Below, in pieces: positions 1 to 7,241 of a DNA stretch of 20,031 nucleotides (position 1 is the first letter of the stretch; each line of letters starts with the position of its first letter). Origin of the DNA: Pseudomonadota bacterium (GTDB lineage Bacteria; Pseudomonadota; Gammaproteobacteria; Burkholderiales; Burkholderiaceae_B); the NCBI GenBank assembly GCA_023427945.1, contig JAEYZR010000078.1, forward strand, positions 1 to 20,031. The letters run 5' to 3'. Under the pieces are notes generated by a model, which was given only the letters and a program-made list of their open reading frames with translations, did not search any database and had not been told where the DNA came from. The translations under genes were made by a program, and so were the position numbers.

Positions 1-780
1 GTTGAAAACCGCGCGGGCGCCGGTGGCAGCGTGGGCACGAATGCCGTGGCCAAGTCGGCCGCCGACGGCAACACGCTGGTCCTTTCGGCAGCCAGCCATC
101 ATCTGGGTGCCTACCTCTACACCAAACTGCCCTACGATCCGGTCAAGGATTTCGTGGGTGTGTCCTTTGTCGGCCGCTCGGGTTATGTCGTGGGTGCCTC
201 GGCTCCCTCGGGCATCACAAGCATCCAGGAGCTGGTCGAGCGTGCCCGCGCCGAACCCGGAAAACTGAATTACGCCTCGGCCGGCAACGGCAGCGCCTCG
301 CACCTGGCCACCGCCTTGCTGGCGGCAAAGGCAGGGGTCGAACTGCAGCACATTCCCACCAAGTCCACGGGCGACGCGATCACCGAAGTGCTGTCCGGAC
401 GCGTGGAAATCGTGACCGGCGCCACGGTGGGCATGCTGGCCTTCCAGAACGACCAGCGCATCAAACTGCTGGCCTACTCAGGCCTTGAACGCTCGCCCTT
501 CCTGCCCAATCTGCCCACGGTCGCCGAAGCCGGCGTGCCCGGCTATGCCTTCGATTCGTGGTTTGGTCTGCTGGCCCCCGCCGGCACACCGCCCGAGGAA
601 ATCGAGCGCATCAACGCAGCAGTGGGCAAAGCCCTGGCCGACCCCGCTGTCCAGAAGCGCCTGTCCAACCTGGGCCTGGAAGCCGGCACCATGCCAGCGG
701 CCGAGTTCCAGGAATTGCTGGCAAAAGACGCCAAGCTCGCCGGGGAAATCGTGAAAGCCTCGGGCGCCCGCATCGAGTAA
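1..780 (+). CDS. Bug-family (TctC-like) solute-binding protein, 5' truncated by the window edge
   Basis: Periplasmic binding protein of the tripartite tricarboxylate transporter (Bug) family; such proteins capture carboxylates or other small metabolites for a TctAB membrane unit, or act as orphan sensors. The reading frame is open from the first base, so the start and signal peptide lie outside the window; about 259 residues of a usual 320 or so are present. Family landmarks include the N-domain stretch VENRAGAGGSVGTNAVAKSA followed by DGNTL, the ligand-loop motif GNGSASHL, the segment LPTVAEAGVPGY, and the C-terminal helix with PPEEIERINAAVGKAL. No TctA or TctB gene lies in the window, so the ligand cannot be inferred. 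It is convergent with the aldehyde dehydrogenase gene, with 46 bases between the stop codons. Confidence 0.93.
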   Translation, partial: VENRAGAGGSVGTNAVAKSAADGNTLVLSAASHHLGAYLYTKLPYDPVKDFVGVSFVGRSGYVVGASAPSGITSIQELVERARAEPGKLNYASAGNGSASHLATALLAAKAGVELQHIPTKSTGDAITEVLSGRVEIVTGATVGMLAFQNDQRIKLLAYSGLERSPFLPNLPTVAEAGVPGYAFDSWFGLLAPAGTPPEEIERINAAVGKALADPAVQKRLSNLGLEAGTMPAAEFQELLAKDAKLAGEIVKASGARIE

Positions 781-788
781 ACAGGCAG

Positions 789-843
789 TCAGACTAACCG
801 GTGAAACCGCCCACCCCCACGCGCCGTCAGCGTGGGGTATCGG
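789..843 (-). repeat. Left copy of ~55-bp direct repeat; remnant of a deacylase-gene 3' end
   Basis: This segment aligns without gaps to 10120-10174 (43 of 55 bases identical by hand count; 33 of 40 in 800-839). The right copy is the 3' end of the DoeB/AstE-like gene. Read on the minus strand in the equivalent frame, this copy gives PTLTARGGGRFHRLV then a stop, against PTLAARGDGLFHLAA then a stop on the right, with the stops at the same distance. It overlaps the last codons and stop of the aldehyde dehydrogenase gene, read there in another frame. Both copies contain the stem CCCCACGC...GCGTGGGG (815-837), so the hairpin is probably a by-product of the coding sequence rather than a terminator; there is no T-run. 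Confidence 0.72.
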
Positions 844-2314
844 GGCTGCAGCGCCGGATTCCTCGAACGACGTGGCGTGACTCCTGATAAGCACGCAATC
901 CCGCCAGGCCGAGTTCTCGCCCCATGCCGCTCAGGCCAAGGCCACCCCATTCCACCTGCGGGAAGATCAGTTGCGGTGTGTTGATCCACACCAGCCCTGC
1001 GCGCAATCGCCCACGATAGTATTCGGTCACCCCATCATCCCGTGTGATCACGGTCGCAACGAGACCGTAAAGCGTGTCATTGGCCTGGGCGATGGCGTCT
1101 TCGTCCGTTGAAAACGATCGTACACACGCAACGGGCCCAAAGATCTCTTCGTTCCACAAAAGGTTATCGAGCGCCGGCAGGGCCACCACGACAGGCGCCA
1201 AAAAAAAGCCCGCGCCCGCATCAGCCGCCACCTGACCAGAGAAGGCGATTCGAGCGCCCTGCTCCAGGCCTGAATCGAGCATGGCTTGCACACGCTGGCG
1301 CTGGCTTTCGGAAATCAGGGGGCCCATGACAGAGTCGGAGGCATCGGGCCCGGCAACGACAAGCGAACCGACCGCCTGCTCCAGCGCACGCATGAAACGC
1401 AAATAGACAGCGTCATGAACCAGGATGCGGGACGTAGCCGAACACATTTGACCGGCGTTGGCGAAGGCCCCCTGCATTGCCAGGGAAACGGCCTCGTCGA
1501 TGTCGGCATCCTCGCGTACGATCAATGCGGATTTCCCCCCCAGTTCCAACGTCAGCCGCTTCATACTTTCAGCGGCGGCGACCATCACCTTCTTACCAGC
1601 CGCCGTGCTGCCTGTGAAGGAGACCTTGTCGATCAGCGGATGCTGGGTCAACAGCGCACCCACGTCGGCACCGCCGTTGACGATGTTCACCACATCGGCC
1701 GGCACGCCTGCCCGGCTCACGATATCCAGCAGCGCATGCTCGGCCGGAGAGGTCAACTCGGACGGTTTGAGCACCACGGTACAACCTGCCGCCAACGCTG
1801 GCGCCAGCTTCCATGCCGTCGTCACCATAGGGAAGTTCCAGGGCACGATAAGCGCCGCCACACCCACCGCCTCGTATGAACGCGCGGCCCTCACGGCCTT
1901 GTTCGGCACATTGAGCGTCTCGTCGGCGAAGACTCGCGAGTCCTCGCACAAGTCGGCGTAATAGGAAAATGTCGCCACGACATCACCGACATCCGCCTCG
2001 GCCTCCGCACGCGGCTTGCCGCTGACGTACATCTGCAGTGCAGCCAGGGCTTCGCGTTCTGCTTCGACCAGGCTGGCGATGCGTCGCAACAGGCTCCCGC
2101 GAAAAGCGGGTGTCGTTGCCTTCCAGCCGCCAAGCGCGGTGCGGCCCGTACACACGGCCCTGTCGACAAGTTCAGCACAGGCCGCTTCCTGGCGGCCGAC
2201 AACCGCGCCGGTGGCCGCATTGAAAATGGGTGTCTCGACCGACGAGTGACAGGCGTTTCCTGCGACGCGGGCCGCTGGCAGCGTGAGGGAATACTTAGAG
2301 GGTATGGCAAACAT
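827..2314 (-). CDS. NAD(P)-dependent aldehyde dehydrogenase (amino- or guanidino-aldehyde type)
   Basis: Cytoplasmic oxidoreductase of 495 residues that oxidises an aldehyde to its acid. Family residues are all visible: PWNF with Asn160, the Gly motif FTGSTAAG near 233-240, the general-base Glu257 in LELGGK, and the catalytic Cys291 in GQMCSA. A GAGG ribosome-binding site lies 7 bases before the ATG. It follows gbuA on the same strand with a 15-base gap, so the two are almost certainly co-transcribed. From that context the likely substrate is 4-guanidinobutyraldehyde, 4-aminobutyraldehyde or succinate semialdehyde; sequence alone does not separate these. The last few residues (PDTPR) and the stop fall inside the deacylase-gene remnant at 789-843, so the C terminus looks locally rebuilt. 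Confidence 0.93.
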   Translation of the reverse strand: MFAIPSKYSLTLPAARVAGNACHSSVETPIFNAATGAVVGRQEAACAELVDRAVCTGRTALGGWKATTPAFRGSLLRRIASLVEAEREALAALQMYVSGKPRAEAEADVGDVVATFSYYADLCEDSRVFADETLNVPNKAVRAARSYEAVGVAALIVPWNFPMVTTAWKLAPALAAGCTVVLKPSELTSPAEHALLDIVSRAGVPADVVNIVNGGADVGALLTQHPLIDKVSFTGSTAAGKKVMVAAAESMKRLTLELGGKSALIVREDADIDEAVSLAMQGAFANAGQMCSATSRILVHDAVYLRFMRALEQAVGSLVVAGPDASDSVMGPLISESQRQRVQAMLDSGLEQGARIAFSGQVAADAGAGFFLAPVVVALPALDNLLWNEEIFGPVACVRSFSTDEDAIAQANDTLYGLVATVITRDDGVTEYYRGRLRAGLVWINTPQLIFPQVEWGGLGLSGMGRELGLAGLRAYQESRHVVRGIRRCSPDTPR

Positions 2315-2329
2315 GTTGAAGCCTCGATT

Positions 2330-3289
2330 TCAGCGATAGTTGACGCCAGGCATCACGCACAGCATCTCGAACGCCAGGTTGGCACCGACCAGCGCTGTCG
2401 TGCCGGCCAGGTCATAGGGCGGTGACACTTCGACGAGATCACAGCCGACGATGTTCAGTCCGCGCATCCCGCGAATGATTTCCAGGCCCTGCTGCACGGT
2501 CAGCCCGCCGATCTCCGGTGTTCCCGTTCCAGGTGCAAAGGCAGGATCCAGTCCATCGATGTCGAAACTGAGATAGACAGGCGCGTCGCCCACACGCTCA
2601 CGCACCTGCGCCATCAGCGGCACCAACGATTTGTGCCAGCACTCCTCGGCCTGCACGACAGTGAAGCCCTGTTTGCGGCACCAATCGAAATCGTCGGCGT
2701 GATAGCCCGTGGCGCGCAAGCCAATCTGGGTCACCTTGTCGCATTGCAAAAGGCCGTCTTCGACGGCGCGGCGAAACGGTGTGCCGTGGGCGACTTTTTC
2801 GCCAAACATCGTGTCATTCACATCTGCATGGGCATCCACATGCACGACCGCGACCTTGCCATACTTCTTGTGCAGCGCACGCAGGATCGGCCAGGCAATG
2901 GTGTGGTCCCCGCCCAGGGTGATCGGGCGGCAACCGTTGACCACGATGTCGTCGTAGGCGCGCTCGATCAGCTCGACCGAGTTTTTCAGATCGAAGGGAT
3001 TGGTCGCCACGTCACCGATATCCGCCACGTGCAACGAATCGAACGGCGCAGCGCGCGTGGCCATGTTGTAGGGGCGGATCAGGACCGATTCCGAACGTAT
3101 CTGGCGTGGCCCAAAGCGTGTGCCGGAGCGGTTGGACGTGCCGAGATCCAGTGGCACACCCACGAAGCACACGTCGAGTCCCTCGACGCTCTGCGCGCAC
3201 GGCAGGCGCATCATCGTGGCAATGGCGCCAAAGCGCGGCATCTCGTTTCCACTCATGGGCTGGTTGAACGGACGGGTTTCACAATCCAT
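2330..3289 (-). CDS. gbuA: Guanidinobutyrase / agmatinase-family ureohydrolase
   Basis: Binuclear manganese ureohydrolase of 319 residues; it hydrolyses a guanidino compound to urea plus an amine. Metal ligands of the arginase/agmatinase fold are intact: His129 in GGDHT, Asp152/His154/Asp156 in DAHAD, and Asp243/Asp245 in SFDIDGLDP. Length and the N-terminal stretch GNEMPRFGAIATMMRLP resemble Pseudomonas aeruginosa GbuA (4-guanidinobutyrase) as I remember it, more than classical SpeB agmatinases. The frame is open further upstream, but the ATG at 3289 is chosen because AAGGAG stands at the right distance and family similarity begins there. It is first in the leftward pair with the aldehyde dehydrogenase, and a GABA transaminase is nearby, which fits 4-guanidinobutyrate to GABA. 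Agmatine as direct substrate remains possible. Confidence 0.9.
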   Translation of the reverse strand: MDCETRPFNQPMSGNEMPRFGAIATMMRLPCAQSVEGLDVCFVGVPLDLGTSNRSGTRFGPRQIRSESVLIRPYNMATRAAPFDSLHVADIGDVATNPFDLKNSVELIERAYDDIVVNGCRPITLGGDHTIAWPILRALHKKYGKVAVVHVDAHADVNDTMFGEKVAHGTPFRRAVEDGLLQCDKVTQIGLRATGYHADDFDWCRKQGFTVVQAEECWHKSLVPLMAQVRERVGDAPVYLSFDIDGLDPAFAPGTGTPEIGGLTVQQGLEIIRGMRGLNIVGCDLVEVSPPYDLAGTTALVGANLAFEMLCVMPGVNYR

Positions 3290-3297
3290 GTCGCCAC

Positions 3298-3304
3298 TCC
3301 TTTC
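3298..3304 (-). promoter_or_regulatory. Ribosome-binding site fixing the gbuA start
   Basis: On the minus strand the sequence GAAAGGAGTGGCGACATG places an AAGGAG core about 8 bases before the ATG at 3289. This decides the start against the longer in-frame extension to 3424. Confidence 0.75.
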
Positions 3305-3323
3305 CATCAATAAAGTGGAGGTG

Positions 3324-3329
3324 ATCATA
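3324..3329 (-). promoter_or_regulatory. Possible -10 element for the gbuA-ALDH operon
   Basis: The 160-base gap between gbuA and the LuxR gene must hold the gbuA promoter. On the minus strand TATGAT (5 of 6 against TATAAT) lies 35 bases before the start codon. No good -35 hexamer is found 16-18 bases upstream (TTTTTA is the best), which would suit an activator-dependent promoter. An AT-rich patch sits around 3345-3362. Nothing else was recognised in this gap. Confidence 0.28.
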
Positions 3330-3449
3330 GAGAGCCCGTCCGCTTTTAAAAATCCAGAAATCGGAACCTTTACATCACAGATCATCGTTGCAATGGGGTT
3401 CGCCTCTGCGTGCCAGAAGAGCATGTCCGAAGCGGCTCATGCTCGCGCA

Positions 3450-4280
3450 TCATTCGTCAGGAGGTGTCTGGCACCACGCGAACAGCTCACGTCTGGTATG
3501 TACACCCAGCTTGACGAAGGCGCGCTTCACATAACACTCGACCGAGCTGGCACGTACGCCCAGGATGTCCGCCGTTTCCGGAACCGTTTTCCCCGAAATG
3601 AGCTGCTTGCAGGTTTCATACTCACGCCGCGACAACGCCACGTCCTGAATGGCGAGTCGGCGGTCGAACAACGCCAGCGGATGGACCACCCCACCCATGT
3701 GCGCGCTGTGCCTGGCGGCTGTGAGCGACCCATGCAGTTCCAGCAACGGAAACAGGAAGTCGCTGATCTGGCGCAGACGGTTCAATTCATCGAGTGAGAA
3801 GGGCGGACGGCGCTCGTCACGCTCCAGCGCGATCGAGTGCTGCGCGTACCGCGTGCCATGCGCGACCACGCATTCATGTGCGATATGCACATCGTCGAAC
3901 AGGCGCTGACGGAACTCACTTAGCGGCATGGCCGCGATGTCGCGCAGTACCAGCAACGTACCCGGCTTGCCGCGTATGCCCGCAAACAGAGGGTCGACGT
4001 GAAAGAAACGGTCGTAATAAAGGGCCATCACGGCAGAGACCTCGCTGGCCTGCATGGTGATGCCGCTGCTGCCTATCCACTCGCACCGGTATCCCATGGG
4101 CATCGCCGTATCCCGCCGCGAGCGCTCGATGTGCACGACATCGAGCGGCAATACACGGTTGAGCAACTGCGCCAGCCGAGAGACGAAATCCGGCGTGCCG
4201 ACACACTCGACGATCTCGCCAAGCGCCTTGAAAGGAAGCTTCTGGCTCTCATCGCTGTGGTCATTCTGAATGCGGATCAC
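3450..4280 (-). CDS. LuxR-type transcriptional regulator with C-terminal HTH
   Basis: Protein of 276 residues. A LuxR/FixJ-type helix-turn-helix spans roughly 216-272, seen as LSRREYETCKQLISGKTVPE followed by a recognition-helix region around ASSVECYVKRAFVKLGVHTR. The N-terminal 200 residues show no receiver-domain Asp pocket and no clear acyl-homoserine-lactone motif, so the signal is unknown. The start is a GTG with only a weak GGG upstream. It is divergent from the cupin-oxidase operon (187-base gap containing a strong palindrome) and upstream of gbuA on the same strand. It is the natural candidate for a local activator of amine catabolism. Confidence 0.87.
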   Translation of the reverse strand: MIRIQNDHSDESQKLPFKALGEIVECVGTPDFVSRLAQLLNRVLPLDVVHIERSRRDTAMPMGYRCEWIGSSGITMQASEVSAVMALYYDRFFHVDPLFAGIRGKPGTLLVLRDIAAMPLSEFRQRLFDDVHIAHECVVAHGTRYAQHSIALERDERRPPFSLDELNRLRQISDFLFPLLELHGSLTAARHSAHMGGVVHPLALFDRRLAIQDVALSRREYETCKQLISGKTVPETADILGVRASSVECYVKRAFVKLGVHTRRELFAWCQTPPDE

Positions 4281-4378
4281 GCTGCCCTACCCATTCGGCA
4301 CTGTTACGGCGTGCAGCGCGAATCGATCGACCACGCTGCACAAACAGGATAGAGGAATTCGCACACCGCTTTCATTCA

Positions 4379-4401
4379 ATGCCCCCCTTTGGGGGGGGCA
4401 T
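4379..4401. promoter_or_regulatory. Near-perfect palindrome ATG-C6-TTT-G8-CAT, candidate operator
   Basis: In the divergent gap between the LuxR gene and the cupin gene, a 23-base inverted repeat consists of ATG, six C, three T, eight G and CAT. The arms are symmetrical apart from two extra G. It has no T-run and is not at a gene end, so it does not look like a terminator. Its centre is about 44 bases before the predicted start of the rightward operon, where an activator site touching the -35 region would lie. The likely ligand is the adjacent LuxR-type protein (inference). Confidence 0.55.
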
Positions 4402-4421
4402 CCATTCCTGTCGACTCTCTC

Positions 4422-4427
4422 TAATCT
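4422..4427 (+). promoter_or_regulatory. Possible -10 element of the cupin-oxidase operon
   Basis: TAATCT lies within the short inverted repeat CTAATCTATTAG (4421-4432), 40 bases before the cupin ATG. There is no recognisable -35 hexamer; instead the C6/G8 palindrome occupies that area. This fits an activator-dependent promoter, but the evidence is weak. Confidence 0.25.
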
Positions 4428-4467
4428 ATTAGCACCCTCTCGATAACTACATTGGTGCACATACACA

Positions 4468-4812
4468 ATGACCAAATTAATCAAGGACATCCAGACCCTC
4501 AGCGCGTCGGCGGGCACCTTCACCAGGCTCGACTTCGGAATGGATGAAAGCGACTGGCGAGCCGCACAGGGCAAAAGTAGCAGCTACGTCATTGGGTGGT
4601 GGGAAGGCAAGGTTGGCGCTGTCGATTTCCCGCCCTCGACATCGACGGAAGCGTTCCTCATCACGGAAGGCCGCATTGCCCTGACCGACATCGAGGGCAA
4701 CCGCAAGGAGTTCAAGGCTGGCGAGGCCCATCTGGTGCCCCCCGGTTTCGAAGGCCATTGGGAAACACTGGAAGACGCCAAAAAGTTCTACGTACTGCTT
4801 GAACAAGAGTGA
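4468..4812 (+). CDS. Small cupin-domain protein (Cupin_3 / EutQ-like)
   Basis: Protein of 114 residues forming a single cupin barrel. The characteristic stretch STEAFLITEGRIALTDIEGN, then a GEAHLVPPGFEGHWE turn, matches small DUF861-type cupins; these lack some of the classical His ligands, so metal binding is uncertain. No convincing ribosome-binding site precedes the ATG. Its stop overlaps the start of the FAD oxidoreductase gene by 4 bases (GTGA), implying translational coupling and a shared job. In similar clusters such cupins accompany amine oxidases, but their biochemical role is not established to my knowledge. Confidence 0.85.
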   Translation: MTKLIKDIQTLSASAGTFTRLDFGMDESDWRAAQGKSSSYVIGWWEGKVGAVDFPPSTSTEAFLITEGRIALTDIEGNRKEFKAGEAHLVPPGFEGHWETLEDAKKFYVLLEQE

Positions 4813-6230
4813 CGCCCATGCAAACCGCCACACCCGGATCAACGCTGGGAATACAGCGTGCATTGAGCGATGCGCGCCTGTTCCCGTACTGGCTCGACAA
4901 CCCTGAAGCCCCGTCTGCCGAACCTGCGCTCACGGAAGACACATCGGCCGGTCTGCTGATCGTAGGCGGCGGATTCACCGGTCTCTGGACGGCCATACAG
5001 GCCAAGGAGCAGATGCCGGATCTGGATGTGGTGCTGATTGAAGCGGGAAAGGTGGCGTATGGTGCCTCGGGCCGTGCTGGCGGCATCATCTCGACCTCCA
5101 TCATGCACGGGCTACCCAATGCCGTGCGTGTCTTTCCTGCCGATATCGACAAACTGGAACAGCTCGGGAAGCAGAATCTCGATGGTTTCGAAGAAGCGCT
5201 CAGACGCTACAGCATCGATGCCGACATCGAATGGAACGGCGAAATGACCGTGGCGGTCGACCCCGCTCACCTGCAGCATCTGCAGGGCGATTATTCACTG
5301 CACAGGCAGCACGGCCACGACGTCACCTTACTGGACCGCGATCAGACCCGTGCCCAGCTCAACTCGCCGCTGTTCGAGGGCGCATTGTGGTCACGCCACC
5401 GCAGCGGCACCGTACACCCCGCCAAGCTGGCCTGGGGCCTGAAACGCGCAGCGTTGTCGCTGGGCGTGCGCCTCTACGAGAACACGCCGCTCAGGACCAT
5501 CTCGGAAACCGGCAACGCCATCTATGTGGAAACCCCCGAGGGCAGCGTGACCGCGCTACGCGTGGCGCTGGCAAGCGGCACCGCCAAGGTGGGAATCCCC
5601 GACATCAATCGACGCGTGATGCAGGTTCGCGATCACGTGCTGGCGACTCAACCGCTGAGCGGTGAGCAGCTCGCCCGTATCGGCTGGCAGAATCGCCAGG
5701 GCATCTACGACACGCGTACCCAGCTGAATTATTTCAGACTGACAAAAGACAACCGGATCATCTTTGGCGGGCTCGTCAGCTATCACTTCGACGGCAACCC
5801 CAATCCGGCGCAGGACGGCCAGCCCGACACCTACTACCGGCTGGTGAAGGCATTCCACAAGACCTTTCCTCAACTGGTCGATGTGCGGATTTCCCATCTG
5901 TGGGGCGGCCCCATCGACTACTGTTCACGCGGCTCCGTATTCGCCAAGCGCTATCTGAACGGCAGGGCCGTGTTCGTTGCGGGCTACACAGGCTTTGGCA
6001 TCGCGGCCAGCCGTTTCGGTGCGTCCATGGGGCTGAACATTCTGTTCGACCGCGACAGCCCCGAGCGGCAGCTGGATGTGGCCAGGCTGGGCCCCGAATA
6101 CATCATGCCCGAGCCCCTGCGCTGGATAGGCGCCCGAATCACCTTCCATGCGCTTGACGGCGCGGACGCCGAAGGCGGCTGGAAGCGGGTCTGGATCAAC
6201 GGCATCAAACGCATGGGCTTTCCCATGTGA
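4809..6230 (+). CDS. FAD-dependent amine/amino acid oxidoreductase (DAO fold, PuuB-like)
   Basis: Flavoprotein of 473 residues. The Rossmann dinucleotide motif IVGGGFTG (residues 51-58) is followed by the ribose-binding Glu in LIEAG and a GASGRAGG loop. A C-terminal GRAVFVAGYTGFGIAASRFG segment completes the FAD site. The architecture matches gamma-glutamylputrescine oxidase (PuuB) and related DAO enzymes, which turn a primary amine into an aldehyde with release of ammonia and hydrogen peroxide. No glutamate-putrescine ligase (PuuA) or PuuD is present, so direct oxidation of a free amine such as agmatine or putrescine is more likely (inference). The start is GTG at 4809, overlapping the cupin stop; ATG at 4818 is an alternative. 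Confidence 0.88.
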   Translation: MTPMQTATPGSTLGIQRALSDARLFPYWLDNPEAPSAEPALTEDTSAGLLIVGGGFTGLWTAIQAKEQMPDLDVVLIEAGKVAYGASGRAGGIISTSIMHGLPNAVRVFPADIDKLEQLGKQNLDGFEEALRRYSIDADIEWNGEMTVAVDPAHLQHLQGDYSLHRQHGHDVTLLDRDQTRAQLNSPLFEGALWSRHRSGTVHPAKLAWGLKRAALSLGVRLYENTPLRTISETGNAIYVETPEGSVTALRVALASGTAKVGIPDINRRVMQVRDHVLATQPLSGEQLARIGWQNRQGIYDTRTQLNYFRLTKDNRIIFGGLVSYHFDGNPNPAQDGQPDTYYRLVKAFHKTFPQLVDVRISHLWGGPIDYCSRGSVFAKRYLNGRAVFVAGYTGFGIAASRFGASMGLNILFDRDSPERQLDVARLGPEYIMPEPLRWIGARITFHALDGADAEGGWKRVWINGIKRMGFPM

Positions 6231-6283
6231 GCACCCGACGCGACTGACATTACACGCCCACCTCCAATATCAAACGCGACGGC

Positions 6284-7225
6284 ATGCTCTCCAACACCTC
6301 CGATCTGGATTTACGTCTGATCCGCATTTTTATGGCGGTCGCAGATGCTCAGGGCGTGACCGCCGCTGAGCCCTTGCTTGGCATGCGGCAATCCGCAATC
6401 AGTACGCAGTTGTCCATCCTGGAGTCCCGCATCGGTTTCCGGCTCTGCGAACGCGGCCGCGGCGGCTTTCGCCTGACCTCGAAAGGCGAGCGTTTCGTAA
6501 TACTGGCTCGCACGCTGACCGCGGCTACAGCCGACTTTGCCACCCAGGTACAAGAACTGGATCGAAGGCTTATCGGCACGTTGTCGTTAGGGTTGGTCGG
6601 ACAACTGCCCCAGCTGGAGGAAGTACGCATCGCCGATGCCATCGCGCTGTTTCGCAAGCGTGATCAGGCGGTGCGTATCGTCATCGAAAGCGCAACGGCC
6701 CGCAAACTGGAAAAAGGATTACTCGACAATCAATTCGATGTGGCGATCGGCTACTTCTGGCGCCATTCTGCGCGCCTCGCCTACACCCAGCTTTTTTCCG
6801 AGCAGCAGTCCGTCTACTGCGGCCGGAATCATCCGCTGTTCCCGGCAACCTCCCAGCCCAGCACGCACGAGCTGCAAAACCACGAATGGGTGTCACGCAC
6901 CTATCCGCTTTCCCAACGACCTGAGGCACTCGCGCAGTGCCGCATTTCCGCCAATGCCGACAACGTCGAAGCGGCACTGATCCTGATTCTTTCTGGCAGC
7001 CATCTGGGCTACCTCCCCTCTCATTACGCCGCGCCCCTGCAGCAACAGAACCTGCTCAGGCCGCTGGCGCCCGAGCATTTCAACCTCGACCTCACCCTAC
7101 ACCTGGCGATCAAACGTGACGCCATCAACCGATCCATTATCAAAGCCTTCCTCAATGATGTCCTCGATGTCTATCGACTCGAAAGGCCCCCACACGCCCT
7201 CGCGTCAAGGAAGCATTTAGCTTGA
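6284..7225 (+). CDS. LysR-family transcriptional regulator inside the amine operon
   Basis: Protein of 313 residues with an N-terminal winged helix-turn-helix (about residues 6-65), including RQSAISTQLSILESRIGFRL and the LCERGRGGFRLT wing. A periplasmic-binding-protein-like effector domain follows. Unlike most LysR genes it is not divergent but sits between the oxidase (53-base gap) and the permease (16-base gap) on the same strand, so it is probably co-transcribed. In P. aeruginosa the gbuA gene is controlled by a LysR protein, GbuR; this may play the same role for the amine block (inference). No strong ribosome-binding site is seen. Confidence 0.9.
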   Translation: MLSNTSDLDLRLIRIFMAVADAQGVTAAEPLLGMRQSAISTQLSILESRIGFRLCERGRGGFRLTSKGERFVILARTLTAATADFATQVQELDRRLIGTLSLGLVGQLPQLEEVRIADAIALFRKRDQAVRIVIESATARKLEKGLLDNQFDVAIGYFWRHSARLAYTQLFSEQQSVYCGRNHPLFPATSQPSTHELQNHEWVSRTYPLSQRPEALAQCRISANADNVEAALILILSGSHLGYLPSHYAAPLQQQNLLRPLAPEHFNLDLTLHLAIKRDAINRSIIKAFLNDVLDVYRLERPPHALASRKHLA

Positions 7226-7229
7226 AACC

Positions 7230-7238
7230 AAGGAGGAG
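7230..7238 (+). promoter_or_regulatory. Strong ribosome-binding site of the NCS1 permease
   Basis: AAGGAGGAG ends three bases before the ATG at 7242, with the AGGAGG core five bases from it. It is the strongest Shine-Dalgarno sequence in the window and suggests efficient translation of the transporter. Confidence 0.8.
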
Positions 7239-7241
7239 ACC

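Noticed and set aside
815..837. Hairpin CCCCACGC/GCGTGGGG between the convergent Bug and ALDH genes as a terminator
   Set aside because: No T-run on either strand, and the same stem occurs inside the deacylase coding sequence at 10146-10168; it is better explained as part of the shared gene-end repeat.
3380..3410. Sigma-54 promoter upstream of gbuA (TGGCACG then TTGCA on the minus strand)
   Set aside because: The GG and GC elements are too far apart for a -24/-12 promoter.
4379..4401. Rho-independent terminator from the C6/G8 palindrome
   Set aside because: It lies between two divergent starts, not after a gene, and has no T-run on either side.
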